From contig NZ_CP048833.1 of assembly GCF_012971725.1 (NCBI RefSeq), positions 682,001-746,000 of the forward strand: 64,000 nt of DNA, written 5' to 3'. Below the pieces are notes generated by a model. It did not search any database, was not told where the DNA came from, and saw only the letters and a program-made list of their open reading frames with translations. This document shows positions 15,495 to 24,891 of this stretch, piece by piece. Made by a program: the position numbers and the translations under genes. Numbering within the stretch: the stretch's first letter is position 1; each line of letters starts with the position of its first letter. This stretch comes from Pseudomonas multiresinivorans. GTDB taxonomy: Bacteria > Pseudomonadota > Gammaproteobacteria > Pseudomonadales > Pseudomonadaceae.

Positions 15495-16810
15495 TCCCCA
15501 CGGCTTAGCCCATGGCGCTGCATCTTCTCGTTGAGGGTGCGGCGCGGCAGGCCGAGCAGTTCCATCACCGCCTTGATGTCGCCCTTGCACTGGCCCAGCG
15601 CCTGGCGGATGCACTGTGCCTCGTAGGCTTCCATGCGCTCGAACAGGCCGTTGCCGGCGGGCGCTTCCGGCAGCTCGGCGCGGTCCAGGCCGAGCACGTG
15701 GCGCTCGGCGGCGTTGGCCAGTTCGCGGACGTTGCCCGGCCAGTCGTGGGCGAGCAGGCGGGCCAGTTGGGTTGCCGAGAGCGGCACGGCTTCGCGGCCG
15801 AACTTCTCGCTGGCCAGCAGCGCGTAGTGCTCGAACAGCAGCGGGATGTCCTCGCGGCGTTCTCGCAGGGGCGGCAGGCGCAGCTCGGCGACGTTCAGGC
15901 GATAGACGAGGTCCTCGCGGAAGCGCCCGGCGCGGGCCGCTTCCAGCAGGTCCGGTTTGGTGGCGGCGATCACCCGCAGGTCGACCTTGATGCTCTGGTT
16001 CGAACCCAGGCGTTCCAGCTGCTGTTCCTGCAGCACGCGCAGCAGCTTCACTTGCTGGGCCAGCGGCATGCTTTCGATCTCGTCGAGGAACAGGCTGCCG
16101 CCGTTGGAGTGCTCCAGCTTGCCGATGCGCTTGCCCTGGGCGCCGGTGAAGGCGCCGCTTTCGTGGCCGAACAGTTCGGTCTCGAACAACTGCTCGGGGA
16201 TCGCCGCGCAGTTCAGCGCGACAAAAGGCTTGCCGGCGCGTGGGCCGAAGTCGTGCAGGCAACGCGCGACCAGTTCCTTGCCGCTGCCAGTGTCGCCACG
16301 GATCAGCACGTTCACCGGCGTACCGGCCAGCGCCATGATCTGCCGGCGCAGGGTTTCCATCGGCCGCGAGACACCCAGCAGGCGCGATTCGATCTGGTCC
16401 TTGAGCGCCGCCTGTTCGCGCAGCTGACGGTTCTCCTGTACCAGCCGGCGTTTCTCCAGGGCGCGGCGCAGGCTGTCGAGCAGGCGCTCGGGGGTGAAGG
16501 GTTTCTCGATGAAGTCGTAGGCGCCCTGGCGCATCGCCTGGACCGCCATGGGCACGTCGCCGTGGCCGGTGACCATGATCACCGGCAGGTCGCGGTCGAG
16601 CTGCTGCAGGCGGTCGAGCAGCGCCAGGCCGTCGGTGCCGGGCATGCGCACATCGCTGATGACCACGCCGGGCAGCTCGCGGGCGACGCTTTTCAGGCAC
16701 TCGTCGGCGCTGCTGCACAGGCGCACTTCGAAGCCGGAGAGTTGCAGCCACTGCTGCACGGCGTCGCGGATGGCGGCTTCGTCGTCGACGAAGAGAATGG
16801 TCTCGCTCAT
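15476..16810 (-). CDS. mifR: Sigma-54-dependent response regulator, MifR/DctD type
   Basis: 444 residues in three domains. The receiver has phospho-acceptor Asp53 (VVISDVRMPGTDG) and Lys103. The AAA+ sigma-54 activation domain has Walker A GDTGSGKE (172-179) and the RpoN-contacting GAFTGA (219-224). The C-terminus is a Fis-type HTH. It activates RpoN promoters on phosphorylation by the overlapping sensor kinase gene. The family includes DctD and MifR, which control C4/C5-dicarboxylate uptake. I prefer MifR because the following genes match the PA5512-PA5529 order; the symbol rests on that synteny from memory. Confidence 0.8.
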   Translation of the reverse strand: MSETILFVDDEAAIRDAVQQWLQLSGFEVRLCSSADECLKSVARELPGVVISDVRMPGTDGLALLDRLQQLDRDLPVIMVTGHGDVPMAVQAMRQGAYDFIEKPFTPERLLDSLRRALEKRRLVQENRQLREQAALKDQIESRLLGVSRPMETLRRQIMALAGTPVNVLIRGDTGSGKELVARCLHDFGPRAGKPFVALNCAAIPEQLFETELFGHESGAFTGAQGKRIGKLEHSNGGSLFLDEIESMPLAQQVKLLRVLQEQQLERLGSNQSIKVDLRVIAATKPDLLEAARAGRFREDLVYRLNVAELRLPPLRERREDIPLLFEHYALLASEKFGREAVPLSATQLARLLAHDWPGNVRELANAAERHVLGLDRAELPEAPAGNGLFERMEAYEAQCIRQALGQCKGDIKAVMELLGLPRRTLNEKMQRHGLSRGDYLGED

Positions 16811-18609
16811 GGTCTGGATTCTTCGCTGGCGGCCGGCAGGCTGAGCCGGAATACGGCGCCGCCGGAAGGCTGGTTGGCGGCGCCGAGGCGCCCGCCGAGT
16901 TCGTGGACGATGCCGTAGGATACCGCCAGCCCCAGGCCCAGTCCTTCGCCTACCGGCTTGGTGGTGAAGAAGGGGTCGAAGACGCTGGCCAGGTGCGCCT
17001 CATCGATGCCCGGCCCGTTGTCGGCGACTTCCAGGCACCAGTGTTCGTCGTCGCGGCGCAGGGTCAGCTCGATGCGCGGCTGGGCGCTGTTGGCCACTGC
17101 GTCCAGGGCGTTGCGGATCAGGTTGACCAGCACCTGTTCCAGGCGGATCGCGTCGCCCAGTACCCAGGCCGGGGATTCCAGCGCCTGGCGGATGTCCACG
17201 CCTTCGGTACGGATGCGCACGGCCAGCAGTTGCAGCGCCTGCTCGACCACGTGGCCCAGTTCGATGCGCTCGCGCAGGCCGCCGGGGGTCTTGCGGGCGA
17301 AGGTCTTCAGGTGGCCAGTGAGCGCAGCCATGCGTTCGAGCAGTTCGTCCACGCGCACCAGCGCGGCGCGGGCGTCGTCCTGGCGGCCGGCGTCCAGCAG
17401 CAGGCGCACGCTGGCCAGCTGCATGCGCTGGGCGGTGAGCGGCTGGTTGATCTCGTGGGCCAACGCGGCGGACATCTGCCCCAGCGCGGCCAGCTTGGCG
17501 GCCTGTACCAGGCCGTCCTGGGCGGTGCGCAGGGCGGCGGTACGTTGCTCGACCAGACGCTCCAGCTCTTCCTGATTGCGCTGGCGCAGGCGGGCGAGGC
17601 GGCGCCGCTGCTGCAGCCAGAGGACGAGGAATACCAGCGCCATCCACGCGCCGGCGGCGGCCAGGCGGGCGCTGGTGACGTCCGACTGCACGCCGCGGGT
17701 GTCGCGCAGCAGGTGCAGGGTCCAGTCTTCTTCCGGCAGGCCGACCGATTGCCAGAGGTAGTCGCCGCTGATTTCCTGGCCGTCGACGCGGACCATGCGC
17801 GCATGCTCGCCAAGGCTTTCCAGCATCCGGTGCGGCAACGCGCTGAGCGGCTGCCTGTGGTATTGGCGGGTATCGGCCAGCTCCGCGCGGGCCACCGCGT
17901 CCAGCGGCATCAGCTCGCGGTAGCGCCAGCGCGGGTGGTTGGCGAGGAACACCACGCCCTTGCTGTCGCTTACCAGCACCACGTCCGGGGTCTGGCTCCA
18001 CTGTCGTTCGAGGTCGGGAAACTCCAGCTTGACCACGATGGCGCCGAGGAAGTTGCCCGCGTCGTCACTCAGTGCGTTGGACAGGAAGTAGCCGGGAATC
18101 CCGGTGGTCACGCCGACCGCGTAGAAGCGCCCGGCGCCCTGGGCGATGGTCTGGCGAAAGTACGGACGAAAGCTGTAGTTGTGGCCGACGTAGCTGGTCG
18201 GCAGGTTCCAGTTGCTGGCGGCCACGGCGAGGCCGGTGCGGTCCAGCAGCTCCAGCGTCGACGAGCGTGCCGCGCCGTTGATTTCCTGCAGCTTGAGGTT
18301 GAGCCGGTGCTGCACCTCGTCCGTCAGCGGGCCTTGCATGGCCGCGCGCAGTTCCGGGTCCAGCGCCAGCACGGAGGGAATGCTGCGGAAGCGCTCGATC
18401 AGGGTATGCAGGGAACTGGCGTAGAGGCCCAACTGCTCATGGGCAGTTTCCGCCTCGGCCAGCAGCGCGCGGTGCCGCGCCTTCTCGCCCGCCCAGAACA
18501 CCGACAGCACCAGCCCGGCCAGCAGGAACAGGCAGATCAGCAGCAGGCGAAGGGGGCGGGTAGGCGACATGTTCGACGGTGTTCGACCAAGGGTCGGCGA
18601 CAATAGCAT
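16807..18609 (-). CDS. mifS: Sensor histidine kinase, MifS/DctB type
   Basis: Up to 600 residues. An N-terminal TM helix (LLLICLFLLAGLVLSVFWAG), a periplasmic double-PDC-like sensor region (about 50-310), a second TM (AAGAWMALVFLVLWL), the dimerisation/phosphoacceptor motif ALAHEINQPLTAQR (His near 385) and an HATPase domain with DNGPGID and GLGLGLAVSYGI. The stop overlaps the regulator start (ATGA), so the pair is one operon. The start is uncertain: ATG 18570 (MSPTRPLR) would drop 13 residues and neither has a clear RBS. It probably senses a dicarboxylate such as 2-oxoglutarate. Confidence 0.82.
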   Translation of the reverse strand: MLLSPTLGRTPSNMSPTRPLRLLLICLFLLAGLVLSVFWAGEKARHRALLAEAETAHEQLGLYASSLHTLIERFRSIPSVLALDPELRAAMQGPLTDEVQHRLNLKLQEINGAARSSTLELLDRTGLAVAASNWNLPTSYVGHNYSFRPYFRQTIAQGAGRFYAVGVTTGIPGYFLSNALSDDAGNFLGAIVVKLEFPDLERQWSQTPDVVLVSDSKGVVFLANHPRWRYRELMPLDAVARAELADTRQYHRQPLSALPHRMLESLGEHARMVRVDGQEISGDYLWQSVGLPEEDWTLHLLRDTRGVQSDVTSARLAAAGAWMALVFLVLWLQQRRRLARLRQRNQEELERLVEQRTAALRTAQDGLVQAAKLAALGQMSAALAHEINQPLTAQRMQLASVRLLLDAGRQDDARAALVRVDELLERMAALTGHLKTFARKTPGGLRERIELGHVVEQALQLLAVRIRTEGVDIRQALESPAWVLGDAIRLEQVLVNLIRNALDAVANSAQPRIELTLRRDDEHWCLEVADNGPGIDEAHLASVFDPFFTTKPVGEGLGLGLAVSYGIVHELGGRLGAANQPSGGAVFRLSLPAASEESRP

Positions 18610-18673
18610 GACCGCGCGCTGGTCCGGCGCCCCGCTGCCTCGCTAAACTGCCGCATCCCGATGGAGAGCTTCG

Positions 18674-19552
18674 ATGCAGTTGTCGTCCTGGACCCACGAA
18701 GGGTCCGCCGGTTTCACCCTGCGCGGCTGGCGCAGCGAGCCCAGCGGCAAGCCGCTGCTGCACTTCCTGCATGGCAACGGCTTCTGTGGCCGCGCCTACG
18801 AGCCGATGCTGAAAGTCCTGGCGGAGGATTTCGACCTCTGGCTGTGCGACGTCCAGGGCCACGGCGACAGTGACCACGGCGGGCGTTTCCATGGCTGGAA
18901 CCGCAATGCCGAGATGGCGGTTGAGGCCTTCCAGGCCGGCAACAAAGCCTTTGGCGACGTGCCGCACTACGCCGCCGGGCACAGCTTTGGCGGCGTGCTC
19001 ACCAGCCTGATCCTCGGCCGTCATCCCGAGCTGTTCCGCCGCGCGGTGCTGCTCGACCCGGTGCTCTTCACCCCGGCGATGATCGGCGTGATGGCGCTCT
19101 CCGAAGTACTCGGCCTGCACAAGCGCCGCACCATGGTGCAGAAGGCGCGCTCACGGCGCAGCCAGTGGCCGGACCGCGAGGCGGCCTACGCCGGCCTGCA
19201 CGGACGCGGCATCTTCAAGGGCTGGACCGACGCTGCGCTCCGGGCCTACGTGGAGAACGCGATGAAGCGCACCGAAGCAGGTGTCGAACTGAAATGCCGG
19301 CCCAGCCGCGAGGCGGAAATCTTCAGTTCCTTCCCCAAGCGGCTGTGGCCTTCGCTGGGCAAGGTAGTGACGCCGACCCAGGTACTTTTCGGCGAGCGCA
19401 CTTATCCGTTCGTGCCCAAGTCCGTGGCGCGCTGGTGTGCTTCGAACACGGTGGTGAGTGGCCAGTGCGTCGACGGCGGCCACTGCTTCATGCAGGAGTT
19501 TCCCGAAGACAGCGCCGAGCGCGTGTCGCGCTTCCTGCTGGGCCACGAATGA
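18674..19552 (+). CDS. Alpha/beta hydrolase
   Basis: 292 residues with the alpha/beta-hydrolase hallmarks: HGNGFCG oxyanion region (about 33-39), the nucleophile elbow GHSFGG with Ser104, and a C-terminal catalytic His in DGGHCFMQEF. The acid residue is less clear. RBS GGAG precedes ATG 18674. It diverges from the sensor kinase gene, with ~65 bp between starts. The stop overlaps the next gene's start by four bases (ATGA), so the two are coupled. Substrate unknown. Confidence 0.85.
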   Translation: MQLSSWTHEGSAGFTLRGWRSEPSGKPLLHFLHGNGFCGRAYEPMLKVLAEDFDLWLCDVQGHGDSDHGGRFHGWNRNAEMAVEAFQAGNKAFGDVPHYAAGHSFGGVLTSLILGRHPELFRRAVLLDPVLFTPAMIGVMALSEVLGLHKRRTMVQKARSRRSQWPDREAAYAGLHGRGIFKGWTDAALRAYVENAMKRTEAGVELKCRPSREAEIFSSFPKRLWPSLGKVVTPTQVLFGERTYPFVPKSVARWCASNTVVSGQCVDGGHCFMQEFPEDSAERVSRFLLGHE

Positions 19553-19902
19553 ACGACCCGGCCCGCGAGTCCGTCTGGCTGGCGCTGTCCGAGCTGTGGC
19601 TGGACACGGAGCTGGACGAGGCTGATCTCGCTACCATCGCGAGCACCCTGGCGATCAGCGGCTATGCCGTGGAGGAGCTGGAGGCGATCTACCGGCTGGA
19701 AGTGGCGCCGGCGGTCTGGGGCAATGCCTGGGTGACGGCTGGCGTGTGGGACGGGTTCGATCCCGACTGGCTGTTCGAAGCCTGCCGGCGCAACCAGCAA
19801 CGGCGTCGTTCGCCCTGGCATCGGCTGCGCTGTCGTGTGTTACGGCGTGCAATGACCTATGCCACCGAGGAGCACTGGCGGGCGATCCGCGCGCAGCTCT
19901 AG
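19549..19902 (+). CDS. Conserved hypothetical protein (DUF7079-like)
   Basis: 117 residues, soluble and acidic at the N-terminus (ALSELWLDTELDEADLATIA), with a basic C-terminal half. The pattern of LSELWLDTEL near the start and a Trp-rich middle (VWGNAWVTAGVWDGFD) resembles the DUF7079 family as I recall it; that is not certain. It overlaps the hydrolase gene by four bases. It also overlaps the convergent DUF3301 gene by four bases. Confidence 0.7.
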   Translation: MNDPARESVWLALSELWLDTELDEADLATIASTLAISGYAVEELEAIYRLEVAPAVWGNAWVTAGVWDGFDPDWLFEACRRNQQRRRSPWHRLRCRVLRRAMTYATEEHWRAIRAQL

Positions 19903-20390
19903 TCGCCGACCTTCTTGCCCTGGTGCGCGCGGCGCCATTCGTCCAGGCGCACGACTTCTGCCTTGGCGCGCGGCGGTGCAGGGGTGTCGTCGAAGACCGC
20001 GTCGACTATCTCTTCGTCCACCGGCTGCGCGGCGGGATGGAAGGTGGCGACCGGCGAGTCCGGCATGCGCGGCTCGGGCTCCATGCGGAACGGCGCCAGC
20101 TCGACGCGGCCCAGGTGCTGGCCGAACATGGCGATAGTGCCGGCGTAGCGTTCCTGGCCGGTGGCGGTGAACTCGAAGGCGTATTCGCGGGCCAGGCGCA
20201 GGTTGCCCCGGCCGTCGCGCTGGAAGCGGAAGCGCTGCAGGGCCATGGCGTCATCGAGCAGTTCCACGCCCTCGCGCGCGCAGTGCTGCTTGGCCAGGGC
20301 CAGCGCACGCTCGCGGATGCCATGGGCGCGCCACCACCAGGCGGCGCCCGCGACAACCAGCATGAAAATGAAAAGATTGCCCAGGTCCAC
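19899..20390 (-). CDS. DUF3301 family protein
   Basis: 163 residues. One N-terminal membrane helix (LFIFMLVVAGAAWWWRAHG) is followed by the DUF3301 pattern of REALALAK-like helix, C-x4-V-LLDD, RFRFQRDGRG and YAFEFTATGQERYAG. A low-complexity acidic/proline tail of ~50 residues ends in a basic patch. It is probably anchored in the inner membrane with the domain in the cytoplasm. Role unknown. Confidence 0.8.
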   Translation of the reverse strand: MDLGNLFIFMLVVAGAAWWWRAHGIRERALALAKQHCAREGVELLDDAMALQRFRFQRDGRGNLRLAREYAFEFTATGQERYAGTIAMFGQHLGRVELAPFRMEPEPRMPDSPVATFHPAAQPVDEEIVDAVFDDTPAPPRAKAEVVRLDEWRRAHQGKKVGD

Positions 20391-20510
20391 TTCGGCTTCC
20401 TCGGAATCGGCGCATCAGCTTACTCACTCCGCCGCCGGGCGGCGAGAGGCGGATGTTCACAGCGTGTGAATTGCGCCCCATACTGCCCCATTCTGTAGCA
20501 GGACACCGTT

Positions 20511-21380
20511 ATGCCGCGCACTCCCCACGTTCTCGCCATCCAGTCCCACGTCGTCTTCGGCCACGCCGGCAACAGCGCCGCCGAGTTCCCCATGCGACGC
20601 GTCGGGGTGAACGTCTGGCCGCTGAACACCGTGCAGTTCTCCAACCATACCCAGTATGGCCACTGGACGGGCCAGGTGCTGCCGCCGGAGCAGATTCCGG
20701 CGCTGGTGGACGGTATCGCTGCCATTGGCGAACTGGGCAATTGCGACGCGGTGCTGTCGGGCTACCTGGGCAGTGCGGCGCAGGGCCGTTCGATCCTCGA
20801 AGTGGTACGCCGCATCCGTGAGGTGAACCCGCGTGCGGTGTACCTGTGCGACCCGGTGATGGGCCATCCGGAAAAGGGCTGCATCGTCGCCCCGGAAGTC
20901 GGTGAATTCCTGCTCCACGAAGCCGCCGCCGTGGCCGACTATCTGTGCCCGAACCAGCTGGAGCTGGACAGCTTCTGCGACCGCCAGCCGACCTCCCTGG
21001 AAGATTGCGCGGCGATGGCCTGTGGCCTCCTCGTGCGTGGCCCGAAGGCGATCCTGGTGAAGCACCTGAACTACCCCGGCAAGCCGGCGGATGCCTTCGA
21101 GATGCTGCTGGTGACCCTCGACGAGACCTGGCACCTGCGCCGCCCGCTGCTGGCCTTCCCGCGCCAGCCGGTAGGCGTGGGTGACCTGACCTCGGGCCTG
21201 TTCCTTGCCCGCCTGCTGCTGGGTGACGATCTGCGCAGCGCCTTCGAATTCTGCGCCGCCGCGGTGCATGAAGTGTTGCTGGAGACCCAGGCCTGCGGCA
21301 GCTACGAGCTGGAGCTGGTGCGCGCCCAGGACCGCATCGCCCATCCGCGGGTGAAGTTCGAGGCGGTGAAGCTGGGGTGA
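20511..21380 (+). CDS. pdxY: Pyridoxal kinase PdxY
   Basis: 289 residues of the ribokinase-like PdxK/PdxY family. IQSHVVFGHAGNSAAEFPMR is the characteristic N-terminal substrate-binding segment. CDPVMGHP and the C-terminal GVGDLTSGLFLA (anion hole, with the catalytic Asp in GVGD) are also present. It phosphorylates pyridoxal to pyridoxal 5'-phosphate in vitamin B6 salvage. The length equals the family norm, and the position matches PA5516. Confidence 0.93.
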   Translation: MPRTPHVLAIQSHVVFGHAGNSAAEFPMRRVGVNVWPLNTVQFSNHTQYGHWTGQVLPPEQIPALVDGIAAIGELGNCDAVLSGYLGSAAQGRSILEVVRRIREVNPRAVYLCDPVMGHPEKGCIVAPEVGEFLLHEAAAVADYLCPNQLELDSFCDRQPTSLEDCAAMACGLLVRGPKAILVKHLNYPGKPADAFEMLLVTLDETWHLRRPLLAFPRQPVGVGDLTSGLFLARLLLGDDLRSAFEFCAAAVHEVLLETQACGSYELELVRAQDRIAHPRVKFEAVKLG

Positions 21381-21439
21381 TTCTCCGACTTCCCTTGCCG
21401 GAACAACGGTCTTTGCCTGTTACCTGGTGCTGGGGATTT

Positions 21440-21698
21440 CCCTCTCCCTAACCCTCTCCCTGAAGGGAGAGGGGACTGTCCTGAGCTGCAGAACAGTCAG
21501 AAGCTCGCCGGCTGACTCTGTCGAGCTGCCGGACGCCGGACGGCTCCCTCTCCCTTCAGGGAGAGGGCTGGGGAGAGGGCAGGCCACTGCGCCGGAACCT
21601 GAGCTGTAGGAGTGAGGGGGACGCCATCGTTATTGCTCGCGAACAGATCTCCCGGCAGCTTTGGCGCTGGGCGGTTCGCGAGCAAGCTCGCTCCTACA
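21440..21698. repeat. Three REP-type elements between pdxY and the DedA gene
   Basis: 21440-21475 (CCCTCTCCCTAACCCTCTCC, then CTGAAGGGAGAGGGG), 21545-21579 (CCCTCTCCCTTCAGGGAGAGG) and 21605-21698 (TGTAGGAGTGAG...CTCGCTCCTACA). Together with the heptamer array they fill the 370-base gap. No terminator with a T tract is visible. Confidence 0.75.
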
Positions 21699-21703
21699 CA
21701 ATC

Positions 21704-21751
21704 CCGCCTGCCGCCTGCCGCCTGCCGCCTGCCGCCTGCCGCCTGCCGCCT
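21704..21751. repeat. Heptanucleotide tandem repeat (CCGCCTG, six full copies plus a partial)
   Basis: CCGCCTG is repeated head to tail six times without a change. A seventh partial copy (CCGCCT) runs into the stop codon of the DedA gene (read on the minus strand). It sits just outside the coding frame, so copy-number change would alter the 3' end or the last codons rather than the body of the protein. Confidence 0.9.
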
Positions 21752-22335
21752 CAGAGCATGTACTTGCCCAGCAGCAAGCCGCCCACCACCATCGCGGTGA
21801 GCAGGCCGAACGCCAGCCCCAGGCGTTTCTCGATGGCCTCGCGCAGCGCCGGGCCGGCCCAGAACAGCAGGGCGCAGGTCGCTGCGAAGCGCAGGGTACG
21901 CGCCACCACGCTCAGGGCGATGAACAGGACGAGATCGAGCTGGGTCACCCCGCTGGTCAGGGTGATCAGCTTGTAGGGCAGCGGGGTGAAGCCGCCGCCC
22001 AGCAGCACCATCAGCCAGCCGAGCTCGTTGTAGCGCTCGGCGACCTCGGCGAAGTTCTCCTGCAGGCCATAGAAGGCGAGGATCGCCTGGCCCACCGTCT
22101 CGAACAGCAGCAGGCCGATGAAGTAGCCGGCGATGCCGCCCAGCACCGAACTGACGATGCAGATCGCCGCGTAGCGCCAGGCCTTGGCGCGGTTGGCCAG
22201 CACCATCGGCACCAGCAGCGCATCCGGCGGGATGGGGAAGAACGAGCTCTCGGCGAAGGTCACTCCGCCCAGCGCCAGCTCCGCCCGCGGATGGCCCGCC
22301 AGGCGCATGGTCCAGTCGTACAGCCGGCGCAGCAT
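21751..22335 (-). CDS. DedA/VTT-family membrane protein, YqaA type
   Basis: 194 residues with the VTT-domain signatures: FAESSFFPIPPDALLVPMVL near the N-terminus and GGGFTPLPYKLITLTSG in the middle, plus four to five hydrophobic segments. DedA proteins act in the inner membrane, probably as lipid scramblases or undecaprenyl-phosphate/lipid transporters linked to proton-motive-force homeostasis. It starts four bases after the stop of the antiporter gene, so the two form an operon. The stop codon abuts the heptamer repeats. Confidence 0.88.
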   Translation of the reverse strand: MLRRLYDWTMRLAGHPRAELALGGVTFAESSFFPIPPDALLVPMVLANRAKAWRYAAICIVSSVLGGIAGYFIGLLLFETVGQAILAFYGLQENFAEVAERYNELGWLMVLLGGGFTPLPYKLITLTSGVTQLDLVLFIALSVVARTLRFAATCALLFWAGPALREAIEKRLGLAFGLLTAMVVGGLLLGKYML

Positions 22336-22339
22336 GGCG

Positions 22340-24043
22340 TCAGGCCGACTGCGGCAGGTGGTCGTCGCCCGGCGCCGGGGCGGCGTCCTCGCGTTCGACC
22401 CGCTCGACCATGCCGCGGGCGATTTCGCGCTCGCCCATGATCACCAGGCTGGCGCCATTCTGCTCCAGGTAATCCACCTCGGCGTCAAAGTGGGCGCGGG
22501 CGATGATGTCCAGGTCCGGGTTGATCGCCCGCGCGTGGCTGGCAATGGTCCCGGCCTCGAAGCCGTTGGGAATGGCGATCAGCAGCCAGCGCGCCGAAGT
22601 GATGTTGGCCTGGGTCAGCACATCGGGATTGGCGGCATTGCCCACCACCACGCAGAGGCCGTGCTCGCGCAGTTCGGCGGCCTTCTCGCGCTTGTCCTCG
22701 ATGACCACCACCGGCACCTTGTCCTTGCGCAGCCGTTCGCTCACCAGCGCGCCGACGCGGCCGTGGCCGATGAGGATGGCGTGGTTGTGCTCCAGCACCG
22801 GCGGCGGCAGGTCCTGGGGCTCCACCTGGACCACGCCGGGCTCGCTCTCGGCCTTCTGCTCCTGGCGCGCCTGCAGGCGGTCGATGGCGATGAACAGCAG
22901 TGGGTTGACCAGGATCGACAGAATCGCGCCGGCCAGTACCAGGTCGCGACCGGCTTCGGGCAGCAGGTTAAGGGTCACGCCCAGGCCGACCAGGATGAAG
23001 GAGAACTCGCCAATCTGCGCCAGGCTGGCGGCGATCGTCAGCGCGGTACTGTTGGGATGGCCGAACATGCGCACGATGACATAGGCAGCGACCGACTTGC
23101 CGAAGACGATGACCAGGAAGGTCGCCAGCACCGGCAGCGGTTCCTGGACCAGGATCGCCGGGTTGAACAGCATGCCCACCGAGACGAAGAACAGCACGGC
23201 GAAGGCGTCGCGCAGCGGCAGCGAGTTCTCGGCGGCCTCGTGGCTCAGCTCGGACTCGTTGAGGATCATCCCGGCGAAGAAGGCGCCGAGGGCGAACGAG
23301 ACGCCGAAGATCACCGCCGAGCCGTAGGCGATGCCCAGGGCTATGGCCAGCACGGCGAGGGTGAACAGCTCGCGCGAGCCGGTCTTGGCCACGCGCTCCA
23401 GCACCCAGGGCACGAAGCGCCGGCCACCGACAATCATCACCGCGACGAAGGCGGCAACCTTGCCCAGGGTCAGCAGGATTGGCATCAGCAGGCCGCCGTC
23501 GCCACCGTCGGAGGTGCCGCCCAGGGAGCCGGCCAGCGCCGGCAGCAGGACCAGAGTGAGAACCATCGCCAGGTCCTCGACGATCAGCCAGCCAATGGCG
23601 ATGCGCCCGCGCTTGGTGTCGATCAGCTGGCGCTGCTCCAGCGCGCGCAGCAGCACGACGGTACTGGCCACCGACAGCGCCAGGCCGAAGACCAGCCCCC
23701 CGCCGAAGTTCCAGCCCATCATCCACGCAAGGCCCAGGCCGAGCAGGGTGGCGACGCCGATCTGCACCACCGCACCGGGGATGGCGATGGCTTTCACCGA
23801 CAGCAGGTCCTTGAGCGAGAAGTGCAGGCCGACGCCGAACATCAGCAGGATCACGCCCAGTTCGGCGATTTCCACGGACAGTGCCTGGTCGGCGACGTAG
23901 CCGGGGGTGAACGGCCCGGCCAGCACGCCGGCGAGCAGGTAGCCCACCAGCGGCGAGATACGCAGGCGGTTGGCCAGGGCGCCGAGGACGAAGGCCAGCA
24001 CGAAGCCGACGGCGAGGGTGGTCAGTAACGGGGTGTGATGCAT
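22340..24043 (-). CDS. Cation:proton antiporter with NAD-binding domain (KefC/YbaL type)
   Basis: 567 residues. An N-terminal CPA2 antiporter domain of about 12 helices carries the LVGYLLAGVLAGP motif and SLAQIGEFSFILVGLG. A C-terminal Rossmann RCK/TrkA-N domain begins near residue 415 (ILIGHGRVGALVSERL). It most resembles E. coli YbaL, a K+/H+ antiporter family member. ATG 24043 has GGAG eight bases upstream; an in-frame GTG at 24061 would add six residues. The 209-base gap upstream holds its promoter and a small hairpin (ACCTTGC...GCAAGGGT). Confidence 0.9.
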   Translation of the reverse strand: MHHTPLLTTLAVGFVLAFVLGALANRLRISPLVGYLLAGVLAGPFTPGYVADQALSVEIAELGVILLMFGVGLHFSLKDLLSVKAIAIPGAVVQIGVATLLGLGLAWMMGWNFGGGLVFGLALSVASTVVLLRALEQRQLIDTKRGRIAIGWLIVEDLAMVLTLVLLPALAGSLGGTSDGGDGGLLMPILLTLGKVAAFVAVMIVGGRRFVPWVLERVAKTGSRELFTLAVLAIALGIAYGSAVIFGVSFALGAFFAGMILNESELSHEAAENSLPLRDAFAVLFFVSVGMLFNPAILVQEPLPVLATFLVIVFGKSVAAYVIVRMFGHPNSTALTIAASLAQIGEFSFILVGLGVTLNLLPEAGRDLVLAGAILSILVNPLLFIAIDRLQARQEQKAESEPGVVQVEPQDLPPPVLEHNHAILIGHGRVGALVSERLRKDKVPVVVIEDKREKAAELREHGLCVVVGNAANPDVLTQANITSARWLLIAIPNGFEAGTIASHARAINPDLDIIARAHFDAEVDYLEQNGASLVIMGEREIARGMVERVEREDAAPAPGDDHLPQSA

Positions 24044-24252
24044 GGTCTGGGCTCCGGGCACTCAGGGAGCGGCCGGACTGCGTATCAGCACCTGGCCGCT
24101 CGACGGTGGGTCACGGGGGCAAACCCGCGTGTGAAAAGTTTAGGCGTAGTAATGATTTCCTACCTTGCTTTCACGCAAGGGTAACCTGTTGACGCATTGG
24201 GAAATTTCCACGACACGCGGGATTTCTTTTCAGGAAATGTCGCGAACGTCCG

Positions 24253-24732
24253 TCATTCGTCGCGAAGCTCCTTGTAGCGCTGTTCCAGCTCCTGGCGAAT
24301 TTGCCGACGCTGTTGCGCCTGGGCGAAGCGACGTTTCTCGTCCTTGGTCTGCGGATCGAGTTGCGGCACGACGATCGGCTTGCGCTCGTCGTCCAGCGCC
24401 ACCATTGTGAAGAAGCAGCTGTTGGTGTGGCGCACGGACTTCTCGCGGATGTTCTCGGTCACCACTTTCACGCCGATCTCCATGGAGGTGCGGCCGGTGT
24501 AGTTCACCGAGGCGAGGAAGGTGACCAGTTCGCCGACGTGGATCGGCTCGCGGAAAATCACCTGGTCGACCGAGAGCGTCACCACGTAATAGCCGGCGAA
24601 ACGGCTGGCGCAGGCGTAGGCGACTTCGTCGAGGTACTTGAGCAGGGTGCCACCGTGGACATTGCCGGAGAAGTTGGCCATGTCGGGGGTCATCAGGACG
24701 GTCATGCTGAGCTGGTGGTTGCCAGGTTCCAT
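24253..24732 (-). CDS. Acyl-CoA thioesterase, YciA/hotdog type
   Basis: 159 residues. A single hotdog domain shows the YciA-like DMANFSGNVHGGTLLKYLDE near residues 17-36 and VDQVIFREPIHVGELV. A charged C-terminal extension follows (KDEKRRFAQAQQRRQIRQEL) and is probably a coiled coil. It hydrolyses acyl-CoA to acid and CoA in the cytoplasm. The active-site Asn/His and Asp (DEVA) pattern is intact. The position corresponds to about PA5520 in P. aeruginosa. Confidence 0.88.
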   Translation of the reverse strand: MEPGNHQLSMTVLMTPDMANFSGNVHGGTLLKYLDEVAYACASRFAGYYVVTLSVDQVIFREPIHVGELVTFLASVNYTGRTSMEIGVKVVTENIREKSVRHTNSCFFTMVALDDERKPIVVPQLDPQTKDEKRRFAQAQQRRQIRQELEQRYKELRDE

Positions 24733-24891
24733 GGAATTCTCTTCGGAATTGTCTGGGGAAAAGGAAAGGGCCTCACTCTGGACAACCCGAGTGCGGCTGG
24801 CGACACAGTTTTTTCTATATCCCTGATTGACCAGCAGCGCCAGTGGACCATCCGCCAGCGGTGCATCCGCCGTTCGATCAACGCCCTGAAC

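Noticed and set aside
21704..21751. CRISPR-like array
   Set aside because: The units are seven bases without spacers; it is a simple tandem repeat.
22184..24028. Long plus-strand frame opposite the KefC/YbaL gene
   Set aside because: It mirrors the antiporter frame and has no family features; the minus-strand protein has complete motifs.
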